Shown here: piece after piece, positions 49,031-59,975 of the stretch
Layout of the letters: every line of letters starts with the position of its first letter
Numbering within the stretch: the stretch's first letter is position 1
Assembly: GCA_021234535.1 (NCBI GenBank)
Contig: CM037843.1
Location: 24,831,911-24,895,910, forward strand
Reading direction: 5' to 3'
From: Stichopus chloronotus
Taxonomy: Eukaryota > Echinodermata > Holothuroidea > Aspidochirotida > Stichopodidae
Length of the DNA stretch: 64,000 bases
Program-made: the position numbers and the translations under genes
Notes under the pieces: model-generated
Database searches by the model: none
The model's input: the letters and a program-made list of their open reading frames with translations, nothing else
What the model was told of the DNA's origin: nothing

Positions 49031-49110
49031 AACTATGCTGTTATGATGAATGTTATAAATACTACTACACAGATATAATAGACATGAAAATAAAATGCGT
49101 AAACATAACT

Positions 49111-49374
49111 TCAGTCTATTAAAAAGCCTCGACCGACATCATCACTGGCTTCCCGTACATAAAGTCCTTCACCGGTGTAGTAGCCATGACCACTGACCTC
49201 CACCACTACACCTTTATAACTGCCATGGATGGCTTCTCGTACAACCGCCGCTGTGAACTGTGATTTTGTTTTGCTGTTCTGGAAGACCCGTTTTTGTCCT
49301 AGAGCTATCTGACCATAGTGGTACTGAAGGGCAGCAAGCGCTGTGGTGCCTGACCCACATGGACTTCTGTCAAC
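49111..49374 (-). CDS. L3HYPDH: L3HYPDH-like exon 3 (terminal)
   Basis: Begins after acceptor ATGCTCAG with VDRSPCGSGTT, contains the second catalytic residue Cys272, and ends GRGFLID then TGA (49113-49111). This exon is interrupted before the next stop in other frames, so it is short in any simple open-frame list, but its 87 residues are collinear with the family C-terminus. Confidence 0.93.
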   Translation of the reverse strand, partial: VDRSPCGSGTTALAALQYHYGQIALGQKRVFQNSKTKSQFTAAVVREAIHGSYKGVVVEVSGHGYYTGEGLYVREASDDVGRGFLID

Positions 49375-52300
49375 CTGAGCATTGAAGGAACAGCAACCAG
49401 GAAAATATTGGAGATGTGCGTAAACAACCAGGAAAGCTTGACAAAACTGTACAGGTAGTAGTAATATGACGGTTCAAACAAGTAATATCCTGCACAGTTA
49501 GAAGCCAGTCTTTCATATCAGACATTTCATTGGCCATTCACATACCAGATTTTGACTATGCTGCTCAATTTGAACAGGACCAAGAGGAGTGGTACTACAC
49601 TAGCTGACAGCAATACTAACAGTTGCTTGAAATTTTTGAATTGTACAGCATGTATAACACCAGACTCTGTTTCTACTGTAAGTGAACTATAAACTGTCAT
49701 GTTTGAATGAAGACAATGTACTGGTGATCTTGTTCAAGTACTGTACAGTTTAAGCTGATATTACATACTGTACATATGTACAATTGCAAAAGACTCTCTT
49801 GTAACAGTTGTGTGCAATGACTCCAACTTTGCAACGTGATATGCCTGTGACATCAGCAGTGCTACACAACTTTAAATCCTTGTTCTGTAACCTTCTGTAC
49901 TCAAAAAGCTACTCACGCAACTGAAATTCGAGTATCAAAGATGCAAAGTGGAGATCTACAGTAGCAATCGGTTTGTGAGGGTTGTAAGCAAGAGCATCAA
50001 TCCACCTCCAAAAGTGGAGAACTTCCTACCATTTGCAAATTGGGGTCATGGGGTGAAGTCTAAGGATAAAGGGTGTTCCTATCCCACTTGAAGACAATAT
50101 ACTAGTTTAAGGTTAATTTACAATTATTTCATCCCTAAAATGTTTGGGCCCTTATACTGTATGTCCCCCAAGAATGATGATCAGCCAAAGTTACTCCAAT
50201 AACATACCTACTATTCTCAAAAAAATCTCCACATTGTAACATACAATCTCTCAGAAAACAAATGTATGGCCCATATGGCTGATTCTACAGTTGGATCAAC
50301 AAGTATTAACAAGAGCCCAAGAGCACTGTGTTTCCTTTCGCAGATGTACAGTAACGTAAATTATGAAGGAAAAGGAGCATTTTGCATTGTTTCGTACGAT
50401 AGCCCAGATGGGCCATCTTTGATAGTTGAACCCTCACTTTTGTTACATAAAATCTGCAAAGGAAGAAAATATTTCTTGATTTTATGAAACGGTCCATATG
50501 GCCCACTTTGGACATTGATCCCCAAACATGACAAACACCCATTCCACAGGACTGTACTAATGTGACCAACCATAAACAGTGTTAGAGAAAAAGTGTTTTG
50601 CATGATTTCATACAATGGCCACAGGGACCTTCGACCAATAAATTTCTAATATCCCAAAGGTATCACTACTATATAAGTAATGCAACACAATGTCAACTTA
50701 GTACCATAGGACCTTGGACCCAACATACCCAACATCCAGAAAGAACTACCATAGCGGTGATGTGACACAACCTTAACTTTCACCATAAAATCTGTGGGAG
50801 AAGCATTTTTCACAATGTCATAAACTGACCCATTTCAGACCTTGGATCTAATAATTCTGAACAACCTGAATGTACTGTACCACTACCATAGTAGTTATGT
50901 GACACAACTTCAACTTAGTACTACACAACCTGCAGGAGAAGAAGCATTTTGCATGAGTTCACGCTGGGAACAAGAATCTTGAGCACCACTACCATAATAG
51001 AAATGTGACATGACCTCAGCTTAGTACTATACAATCTGAAGTAGAACAAACTATGGCATACTTGCAAAAACTTGGGCCCTTTAGGCCTCCATGACCCACA
51101 TGTGACCTCTGACACCCAATTTTTGTACTCACTGATGGCTCATACCTCAAGGAACATTGTCCTGAGTTTAGAAAAATATACATCAAACAATATTCCAGAG
51201 AGCAATTGATATCAACCGTGAGCAGATACTGAATACAGAGTGCTGGAAAGCACTATCACTATGAATGCAGAAGTTCACACCAGTTGCATGGTGTAAGCCA
51301 ACAATTTTAATCATAGTATCTGTTACTTTGTTGTTCTATGTATATTGGACACCCATTATACCTACACTAAAGCAAATTTAACATTGATGGACCATGTAAG
51401 CATCCATAACACAAAAATGGGACAAAGCTGCTACCTTGACCATAGGTGGCATATTCAATATACAGGCACAAGCAAACAATTTCTTATAGTATACACTAAA
51501 CTGTAACGTAGAATTCTCAGGCACATATGTTTGGTAGCCCAAGATTGCCATAATTCATATTACTGTTGAGGGGTAACATAGGACTTCTACCTTTTGTCTC
51601 CTCAAAAACATCAATTTATCTTCTCACCATAATGCATCCACATACAGGTACCAAGTATAAAATCTGTTAAAACTATCTACAGTACTGTTGCTTGAGATAT
51701 CGTGCAAAAAAAAGGTTCTCACAATTCTGCTCCCAGTGTCCCCATATGACCTTTGACCTCCACAAAAAATGATAGCGCACACCATCACAATATGGTGGAA
51801 GTACATACAATGTTTGACCTTCATCTAACTTTCCCCAATATTGAGTTTGAGTGTATGCAAGCAAGCAGTCAGAGACACACACATACACAAGTCCTCTTTA
51901 CAGAGTGATGAAGTGAGTGAGGAATTTTGGGTTGTTGTTGCTTCCTGAACCCTAAGCTTTATAGTTATTGTTTTTTTAAGGACCTAGAAATCTATAGAAA
52001 TTCTAAGAACCTGAATTTCTTTCATTTTCACCATTGGAAAGTACTGCAACAAAAGGGCACATATACAGTACATGCCAACATGACAGCATCCAGTGGGTTA
52101 CTTTGCCACTGCAAGGGACTAAGAAGAGCCCAAAGACACTATGGTTCCTTGTGTGAAGATTATTCCAACTCAACTGTGGTCATTTAGTCTTAACCAAGTT
52201 TAATCCACAATTTATCATATCCCCAAAAGTATTGGGCACAATTTTTTTCCCCTGAGAATGCTGATCAACCGAAGGTTCTTGTCTACCAAAGTGCTACTCT

Positions 52301-55300
52301 GAAAACCCCTCAACAATGTAACACTGTACAATCTGTTAAAAAACAATTATTTTACACAATGTAATAATTTATGACCCATATGGCTCTGTGACAGTGGTGA
52401 ATGCTTAGCATTAATTATATCCAGATATGTTTTACTACAAAGACACTGCTTTGTTCGTGAAGTTCTGGGGTGTGGCATAGTTGTTGCTTTGTTCGATGGC
52501 AGGGGCATGGTCCTTGAAGTAACTGTGGCGTGTTCTGAACTGCTTGATGTGCGTACAGTAAGTGTGTGCTTATGTGTGTCAGCTGGGAGCGTGTGCTGGG
52601 TGATTTGTTTGAATGAGATGAAAGACAGTGGGAGGGGGACGTTTTGAATGGGAACACTTTGACCTGGATCCTTGAGACTGAAACAAATTACAGTTCAGTG
52701 TCAAGTCTGATTAATTTCTAAGTGCTTTACTCCGGCGGTTGTACCAAAGTTCCATAAAATGGCCCATATGGCCCACCAGTCCTGTTTAAATCAGGATGTA
52801 CAAATGCATTGTGGTTTCAAAGCTATGATTATAAGCATTTTTTCTGAATGTGACATTATAGCATTAGTATGTGTCAAAGGCTACCTATGCTTTATATGAA
52901 ATATGAGATCTATACAAGCTTTCTTTCTTGAGATCATGTCTACAAGGTTTTCACAATTTGACCTTTGCTGACATCAAATGACCTTTGACCTTCATTAAGG
53001 ACCAAAAGGTTTGTGTTCTCTAGGGGATATAACTACATACTGAATATGACATCTGTCAAAGCTTCCCTTCTTGAGATATGATGTTTACAAGAATTTCCTG
53101 TGACCCTGTTGACCTCAAATGACCTTTGACCTTCACAAAAGACAATGGAATTCTTGTATACTCAATGACATACACCTTCATTATTAATGGGAACTCTGCC
53201 CCAGTTTTCCTCCTTGAGATATCATATTTACAACATTTTCACAATTTGACCGAGCTGTTGACTTCAAATGACCTTTGACCCCTACCAAAGTCAACACTGA
53301 TCTTTAATGTGGTACACATACATACCACATATGACACCTGTAAAAGTTTTACTTCTTGAGATATAGTGCTTACAAGGTTTTCACAGTTTGACCCTTCTTG
53401 ACCTCAAATGACCTTTGACTTCCACCAAAATCAATAGGGATGTTGTACTCAATGTTACACACCAACATACCAGGTAACGTTTGTCCAAACTTCCCTTATT
53501 GAAATATCATGTTTACAAGGTTTTCACAATTTGACCCATGTTGACCTTAAATGACCTTTGACCTCAACCAACATCAATAGAGATCTTCTACTCAATGTGG
53601 TGCACCAACATACTACATATGACATTTGTCAAAGTTTTTCTTCTTGAGATATCATTTTACAAGGTTTTCACAATATGATCCCAGTCGACCCCAAATGACA
53701 CTGGACCTCCACCAAAACAACAGCATTCTTGTACTCAATGTGGTACACCTATGTACCAAATATGACACCTGTCCAAGCTTCCCTTCTTGAGATACTGTGT
53801 TTACAAGTTTTCACAAATTGACCCCAGTTGACCTCAAATAACCGTTGACCTCCACCAAAATCAATAGGCTTCTCGAACTTAATGTGGTACACCTACAGAC
53901 CAAATATTTGATTTGTCAAAGCTTTCCCCCCTTGAGATATCAAGTTTCCAAGAATTTTACAATGTGACCCCTGTTGACCCCAAATGACCTTTGACCTCCA
54001 CCAGAAACGAGAGGTATCTCCTACTCAATGTGGTACATCTATGTTCTAAATATGGCACACATCGAAGCTTCACTTCTTGAGATATTGTTTACAAGGTTTT
54101 CACAATTTGACCCCTGTTGACCTCAAATGACCTTTGACCTCCACAAAACTCAATAAGGTTCTTGTACACGATGTGGTACACCTACAGACTAAATTAGAGA
54201 TTTGTCCAAACTTCTCTTCTTGAGATATTGTGTACAGTATTTTCACAATTTCATCCCTGTTGACCTCAAATGACCTTGACATCCACCAAATTCAATAGGG
54301 ATCTTGCACTTAATGTGGTATACCTACAAAACAAATACGAGATTTGTCTAAGTTACCCTTCTTGAGATACTGCGTTAACAAAGCTTTCACAATTTGATCC
54401 CTGTTGACCCCAAATGACCTTTGACCTCCACCAAAAAACAATAGTGTTCTTGTACTCAATGTGGTACATCTATGTTATAAATATGAGTCTGTCCACGCTT
54501 CCCTTCTTGAGATATCTTGTTTACTAGGTAGGCATACACATACACACATGTATACACATACGCACACACATACATAGACACATACACTGTCGCATGATTA
54601 CATAGGTTACGATTTCATCTAAACCGAAAAAAAAACTATATAACAAATACATTTAGTGCAGATACCGTACCTCTTTATCTGCAAATATGCAAATACTGGA
54701 TGTCATATCGTCCTTGTCTGATACATATTTGCCATCTGTGATGATGGTTCCATACAGAAATGACAGATCTTTGCTGTCAGGATGTGCTAAAGTGATGGAA
54801 TCCTTCAAAGCACATGTGACAGCCCAACCAGCATTGACTATATCTTCAATGGAGGATTCATGCACATTTACGCCTAGGGCAGTGCCTGTTGTGAAGGCAT
54901 AAAAGGCACCTCCATATGCGATGTCAACTGCAACTTTCCCATAGCCTGGCAAATCCACCTGTAAGCCTAGTGTACAAAAAAGATGGGCACCAGTTATAGA
55001 GGTGCAATGCAGTTACTGTACACATTGAGAATCAAGCTGAGGGAAAAACAAATGAATGCAGTCTTATTCAGTTAGCAAAGCCATCCACTCCATGAAAACA
55101 AACATTACATACCCAAGGTTTTTAACAGACATTTATTAATTTTTGAAATGCTGTCACACCTTCTAACATTGCTCACCTTTTAACATACTGTGTGTGGGCA
55201 ATGATTTGGTTTGTACTCATACTGTAAATGGTTATCTTGCAAGAATTAGTGCTGTAGCTATATTTGGTCTACCTTAAAGTATAATCTACCATATTTAAAG

Positions 55301-58300
55301 GCCAAAGTGTCACATGTCTAAACACTTGTATTCAGGTATGCATGAAGTCCTATCCTTTGAAGAGCTTCACAGTATGTGTTTGCCAAGGAATCAAGTACAG
55401 TATATCACCTTGCAGTACATACATACATACATACATACATACATACATACATACATACATACATACATACATACATACATACATACATACATACATACAT
55501 ACATACATACATACATACATACATACATACATACATACATACATACATACATACATACATACATACATACATACATACATACATACATACATACATACAT
55601 ACATACATACATACATACATACATACATACATACATACATACATACATACATACATACATACAGTACGTCATAAGTTAAAAAAAAAACTTAAATAGGGAT
55701 GTACCTGACCAGATTTGGAATTTTAAAATCTGGATGGAACGGGATTTGCACAAAAAGTCCGGCTAGATTTGCCGGATTTGGTCAAATGAAAGAACCAGAA
55801 CCTTCTCCAGTGGGTTTAGGCTATGTCCATCTCATTTCTAGGTAAGCAGAAGTCTAGCATTTTTAGTGTCATGTAACCAGAAAGCCTACTTACTGTAACG
55901 TCTCTCATCTTTTACTATTAGGCTTTCTTGGTGATTTCCTCACACATAAACTGTAAAATTTTGGCTTGTGTGATTGAATGGTGCACAGTGATAAGAAACT
56001 TGTACAGTACAATTCCCGCCAGGGGGTTATGTTTAGGGGGTTTAGGGGGATGTTGTTTTCCCCGGGGAAAAATAATCAAACCATGCATTTTGCACAGTCA
56101 ACAGTACAGTAGCTTGTAAATCCCGACATGCAAATTGCTGAAACTATCAATTAAATGTTTGATCTGTCTGTCCCAATCACTGTAAAAGGATCAATTACAT
56201 TTCTTAATGTATTCAATCACTGCAGGTTTCAAATTTCAGTTAAAATGATATTCATAGAAAAATTATGGTGTGCAAAGTGGGTGTAAACATGCCAATAACA
56301 GTTTAGGGGTCAAGAATTTGTGGATGGGCAATTTCATTGGTAGGAATTATGTTAGGCGGTGATCTAGTTTCAAGTCCAAGTACCATACAAATACAGGACT
56401 ACAGAACTGTATGCTACTGTGTTTGCTACTGTGTGTGCGTGTGTGTGTGTGCTACTGTACTGTGTATGTACAGCAATGTGAAATTTTCTGAAATTTTTCT
56501 CCATGCACCAACATGGTATCATCATTTTTTAATCCTTGATTCGTAAACAGGGTTGGGTTTTTTGTCACGATTTAATTCAGTAAAAAAATAATGACTTTAA
56601 CACAAGTTAATTCATTTGACTTAAATCAAACAAACGTGTTTGTAACTTAGCTGAATTTCATACTCAACTTATCACTGAGTCTCTTGGTTTTGTGGATATT
56701 ACTTTTTTCTACTGATTCAGTTTACAAGAAAGAGTACTACTTTAAATACAAGTTTGGTAACATTGTTAGTTCAGTTACACTGTCATATATTTTAGATATT
56801 CACATAATTTCATACAGTATCTCCTTATACATCATACAGTACTTCATGCATTGAAGCTTACAAGTGTACCACAATAACTTGCTATGCTTTATGTACAGTA
56901 ATGCTACTGCTCTGAACTTCAAGATACATGATGTACAGTAGTGGTGCTCACTATTGTTCAAAGCAATGTTTCACCCTGTGATACTGTACGTTTAAACATA
57001 TTTGATTTCAGTATTTTTCTATTTGGTAAATATTTTGATTTGATATACTTTGGGTTAAAAACTTGATTCACTGGTGAACTCTCCCAACTGTAACAATTAG
57101 TAGTCATTTCTACTTGTGAGTAATTTCTTCTTCTGAATTACAGTACAGTATCTCTCTTTTCTGAATAAGGGAGATGTGGAGGGGAGTGTGATATTGAAGT
57201 CAATCACCATCTTGAAAGTTTGTGTCTAGGAATGAAACCCTATCATAAAATGATATTGTTGTATTGTATAGTTTACCTACAAATCCAGCAAATCCGGCTC
57301 GATTTACTAAAAAAATCAGGCCGGATGCCGGATTTCGAAAATCTGCAAATCAGGCCAGAATTCTGGTACACCCCCTAAAGTTACTGCGATAAGTATCAAT
57401 TTGTTATAACAAGAGCCCAATGGGCACTTTGGTTCCTCGCAAAGAAATTAGGGCAAGTGAAGATTTGAATCCTCAAAACTGGGGACCCAAAAATTGGGGC
57501 TTCAAGAATGAGGCCCACAAATGGAGACAAAATTAGGTCCAAAAATTATAGGCCCATCTGTACAGTATCCCCATTGAATTAACAAATGTACCACATGTTT
57601 AGATAATGAATTAAAAAATTGGGGCCAAAAAATTTAGCTCAAATTGGGTCCCAAACAATTTGGGCCCATGGATTACCATTAAATTAACAAACAACTAAAC
57701 ATGTTAAGTTATAATGAATTAAACAGTTCCCCATTTTTTTTTCAGGATGAGCAAATTCAATTGGTACACACATTGACTATACTGGCTACCATACTGTAGT
57801 TGTGTACCAACTACTAAACTAACAACTCACTACCTGTATACCATGTTTAGACACAGTGACTGAAACTGCTCCCCAACCCATTGGAATCTATAAACATGCA
57901 AATTCAACCATTACATACTGTACAGTTCACTGGTCTTCTTAGCTGCCATAGCACTAAACCAGAGCAACAATTTTCCAATGACCAAAATCCTACTACTGTA
58001 TCTGTGTCACAAAAACCATAAAATGCCTGTACACCAACCCATGAGAACCTATAAAAGATAATACAATTTCAAACATGACATACATTCACTGATAGCCTTA
58101 AAACAAAGCAAAAATTTTCCAGTGACCAAAATCCCATTGAGTTAACTGCGTCACTAAAACCACAAACTGCCTGGGAATTTTACACACTGTAACCCATAAG
58201 CGTTTCAACTAATTTGTATGGTAGCTTATAATAACCACAATACTGGTGTTAAGGCTAATATTATCGTTTTAGAGTGAAAATTTTACCCTTCCCCTTTACT

Positions 58301-59933
58301 AATAAGCATTTAATTTCACAGGGTCATGAACCTGTCAATAACAGACAACCCTATCAAGTTTAAAACAAATCTGACCCACAGTTATGGAAATATGGCAGTT
58401 TTAAAATTCTTAATCTTATGTTTGACCCTCTAACCTCATTAATATGCAAGATATGAACACCAAAAACAATAGGGCACCTCTACGCACTATGACGGACCTG
58501 TGCACCAAGTATAAGTTTTATCCAACTTGCCCATATTGAGTTAGAGCTTACCCAAGGTGCATCACAGACACACACACATGCACACACACACACATGCCAA
58601 CTTGGCTGCATAGGTTCCTCTTGCTAATGCAAGGAACCAATTATGAAACAGAGATCAATACATCCTGTGGAAAGCATCAATGCCTGATTTACAGTACTGC
58701 ACAATTACTGTACACTTTGCAATGTTGTCATCAGAAAATTTCAGAAATTTTCAGAAAAGACAAGAAAGTGTTTTGAAAGAAACTTACCTGTATACACTCT
58801 AGATACAGTACTATTCTGACCATACTGTACAGTACTTCAAATTCCAAAGTAAAGACAAATTAGCCTACATTGTTACTCATACTGTGCTGAGTTAAAATCT
58901 GCCAAATGCATTCCTGTATTACTGTCATTAATTGCAGGTACTGTATGTGCAACATGGATAAAATTACATTTAATACCAATCTGCACCTAGGCCTACTGTA
59001 GGGATTTCACTTTTCATGAATTACTACAGTATAACAATATGATTTGACCTATTGGAACAAAATTTGGCACTACTTCATATCACTAAACTTTTCAAAATCT
59101 ATCCAAATTTCTACAAAAAATTCCCCATTGCTGAGATCTGATCAAAATGAACTCATAAATGGACTGCCATGTTGAACTGAGTGGACTGCTTTGAAACTTT
59201 ATGACTACTGTACAGTATGTAGCACATGCAACTATATTGTATACCATTACTGAAACTCTTCAATTACTATGCTACTGTACAGTAATTGATCACAATACCA
59301 ATGTTGCATTGTACATTGTAAATTACGGTCTTCCCCTATTGACAAGGAAACACAGAATTGAAGCATGAAACTTTAAATACATAACAAAGAAATCCCATTT
59401 GCAACATGATCACACATGGGCAGTACGGTACCTGTCTGGCTCACAAATGCCACAACACTTTCAAATCGAACTGCTCCTGTTTTGCCATCTTTACATTCTA
59501 CAGTGGTCCTCACCAATCCACATGGACACTGAATGTTTACTTGGGTCTCTGGTTCTTTCAATGGCACATACTTGTAATCAACTGCAAATCGACCAAGGGA
59601 AATCATTGCGTGTCCACACATTGTACTGTATCCCTCGTTATGCATGAAAAGAACTCCCAAGTGTGCCTCGTTGTGGTCTGGTTGCACTAGTATGGCTCCA
59701 TACATATCATGGTGCCCGCGGGGTTCAAACATAAGCATTTTTCGTAAATGGTCCCATCTTTTCTTCACAAACCTTCGCTTCTCTAATATCGTCTCACCTG
59801 TAAGCAATGGGTATCCCGATATGACTATCCTAACGGGTTCCCCACCGGTATGCATTTCAACGGTTCTGATGAGAACCCCGTCCGTCTCCATAAACTTCGT
59901 GAAATCGGTACTTACGTTGTGTGCCACAGTCAT
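49111..59933 (-). CDS. L3HYPDH: Proline racemase / 3-hydroxyproline dehydratase family enzyme with Cys/Cys active site
   Basis: Exons in transcript order: 59933-59432, 54966-54671, 49374-49111; phases agree and give 353 aa plus TGA (human L3HYPDH is 354 aa). Seen: MHTGGEPVRIV, LMFEPRGHHDMYGA, NEGYSTMCGHAMISLGRF with Cys106, CPCGLV, PGYGKVAVDIAYGGAFYAF, HPDSKDLSFLYG, ICIFADKE, VDRSPCGSGTTALAALQYHY with Cys272, VEVSGHGYYTGE. Known family rule: Cys/Cys performs proline racemisation or hydroxyproline 2-epimerisation; Cys/Thr (human Thr273) dehydrates trans-3-hydroxy-L-proline. This copy has Cys at both places, so epimerase/racemase activity is inferred although overall sequence is closest to animal L3HYPDH as I remember it. 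Start: the frame is open to 59975 only through a TTG; the first ATG is 59933, which also matches the human N-terminal length. Probably cytosolic; no signal peptide seen. Confidence 0.94.
50306..51915 (+). repeat. Related dispersed element with degenerate ~170-bp tandem units
   Basis: Opens near AACAAGAGCCCAAGAGCAC, a start shared with 52,124 and 57,408. Inside, GAAGCATTTTGCATGA-type and GTGACACAACTTCAACTTAG-type motifs recur about every 170 bases between 50,360 and 51,060. A single perfect TGACCTTTGACCT lies at 51747. Ends in a CA-rich stretch near 51,870-51,900. Lies in the second intron of the L3HYPDH-like gene. Confidence 0.6.
52124..54600 (+). repeat. Dispersed element with DR1 tandem array C (11 units)
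   Basis: Begins AAGAGCCCAAAGACAC and ends in a CA/CATA-rich stretch at 54,530-54,590. From about 52,900 to 54,530 there are eleven units of about 143 bases. Each has TTCTTGAGATATC, GTTTACAAGGTTTTCACAA, TTGACCTCAAATGACCTTTG and ACTCAATGTGGTACACCTAC. TGACCTTTGACCT is perfect at 52979, 53120, 53552, 53985, 54128 and 54415 and altered at 53269, 53409, 53696, 53838 and 54271. Located in the intron just 3' of exon 2. Confidence 0.85.
54671..54966 (-). CDS. L3HYPDH: L3HYPDH-like exon 2
   Basis: Begins after acceptor TACACTAG with GC TTA CAG, which completes Gly168 and gives LQVDLPGYGK. A second AG eight bases later would break the phase with exon 1. Ends ICIFADKE before donor GTACGG. Confidence 0.9.
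55416..55663. repeat. (TACA)n microsatellite, about 62 copies
   Basis: An uninterrupted tetranucleotide run of about 248 bases in the first intron of the L3HYPDH-like gene. It creates long meaningless open frames on both strands. Perfect homogeneity suggests recent expansion and probable length polymorphism. Confidence 0.97.
55680..57400. other. Intron sequence without recognised genes
   Basis: AT-rich with frequent TACAGTA/TACTGTA and a short GT run near 56,430. A motif pair recurs near 55,740-55,800 and 57,280-57,370 (GCCGGATTT, AATCTGG/AAATCTGC), suggesting the two ends of one old repeat. No exon. Confidence 0.5.
57408..58638 (+). repeat. Related dispersed element, copy in first intron
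   Basis: Starts AACAAGAGCCCAATGGGCAC with GGTTCCTCGC soon after. Ends with a CA run and a hairpin GGTTCC..TTGC / GCAAGGAACC (58613-58638). The order (start motif, unique or tandem core, CA run, terminal hairpin ending in AAGGAA) parallels the element at 38,850-39,734. This copy lacks the DR1 array. Confidence 0.6.
59432..59933 (-). CDS. L3HYPDH: L3HYPDH-like exon 1
   Basis: Residues 1-167 plus one base of Gly168, donor GTACCG after CAGACAG. Holds MHTGGEP and the first catalytic Cys106 in STMCGH. A second in-frame ATG at 59891 (KFMETDG) is an alternative start. An exact GTAAGT at 59915-59910 inside codons 7-8 resembles a donor site. Confidence 0.93.
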
Positions 59934-59975
59934 AGTGAGAAGAGCGACAATTGTCTTAATATTCACTACCTCCAA

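Larger units (their letters stand above)
46939..49110. other. Interval between GPCR and L3HYPDH-like gene
   Basis: Convergent 3' ends face each other here. Contains the dispersed repeat copy C (47,775) and the degenerate tandem motif (48,690). No further exon; no clear AATAAA on the - strand within about 400 bases past the L3HYPDH-like stop. Confidence 0.65.

Noticed and set aside
54951..54966. Alternative acceptor for L3HYPDH-like exon 2 giving a start at 54,958
   Set aside because: It breaks the reading phase with exon 1; the acceptor eight bases earlier keeps phase and gives LQVDLPGYGK.
55314..55696. Six overlapping open frames of 83-121 codons on both strands
   Set aside because: They are pure translations of the (TACA)n microsatellite and encode only repeated Tyr-Ile-His-Thr or Met-Tyr-Val-Cys.
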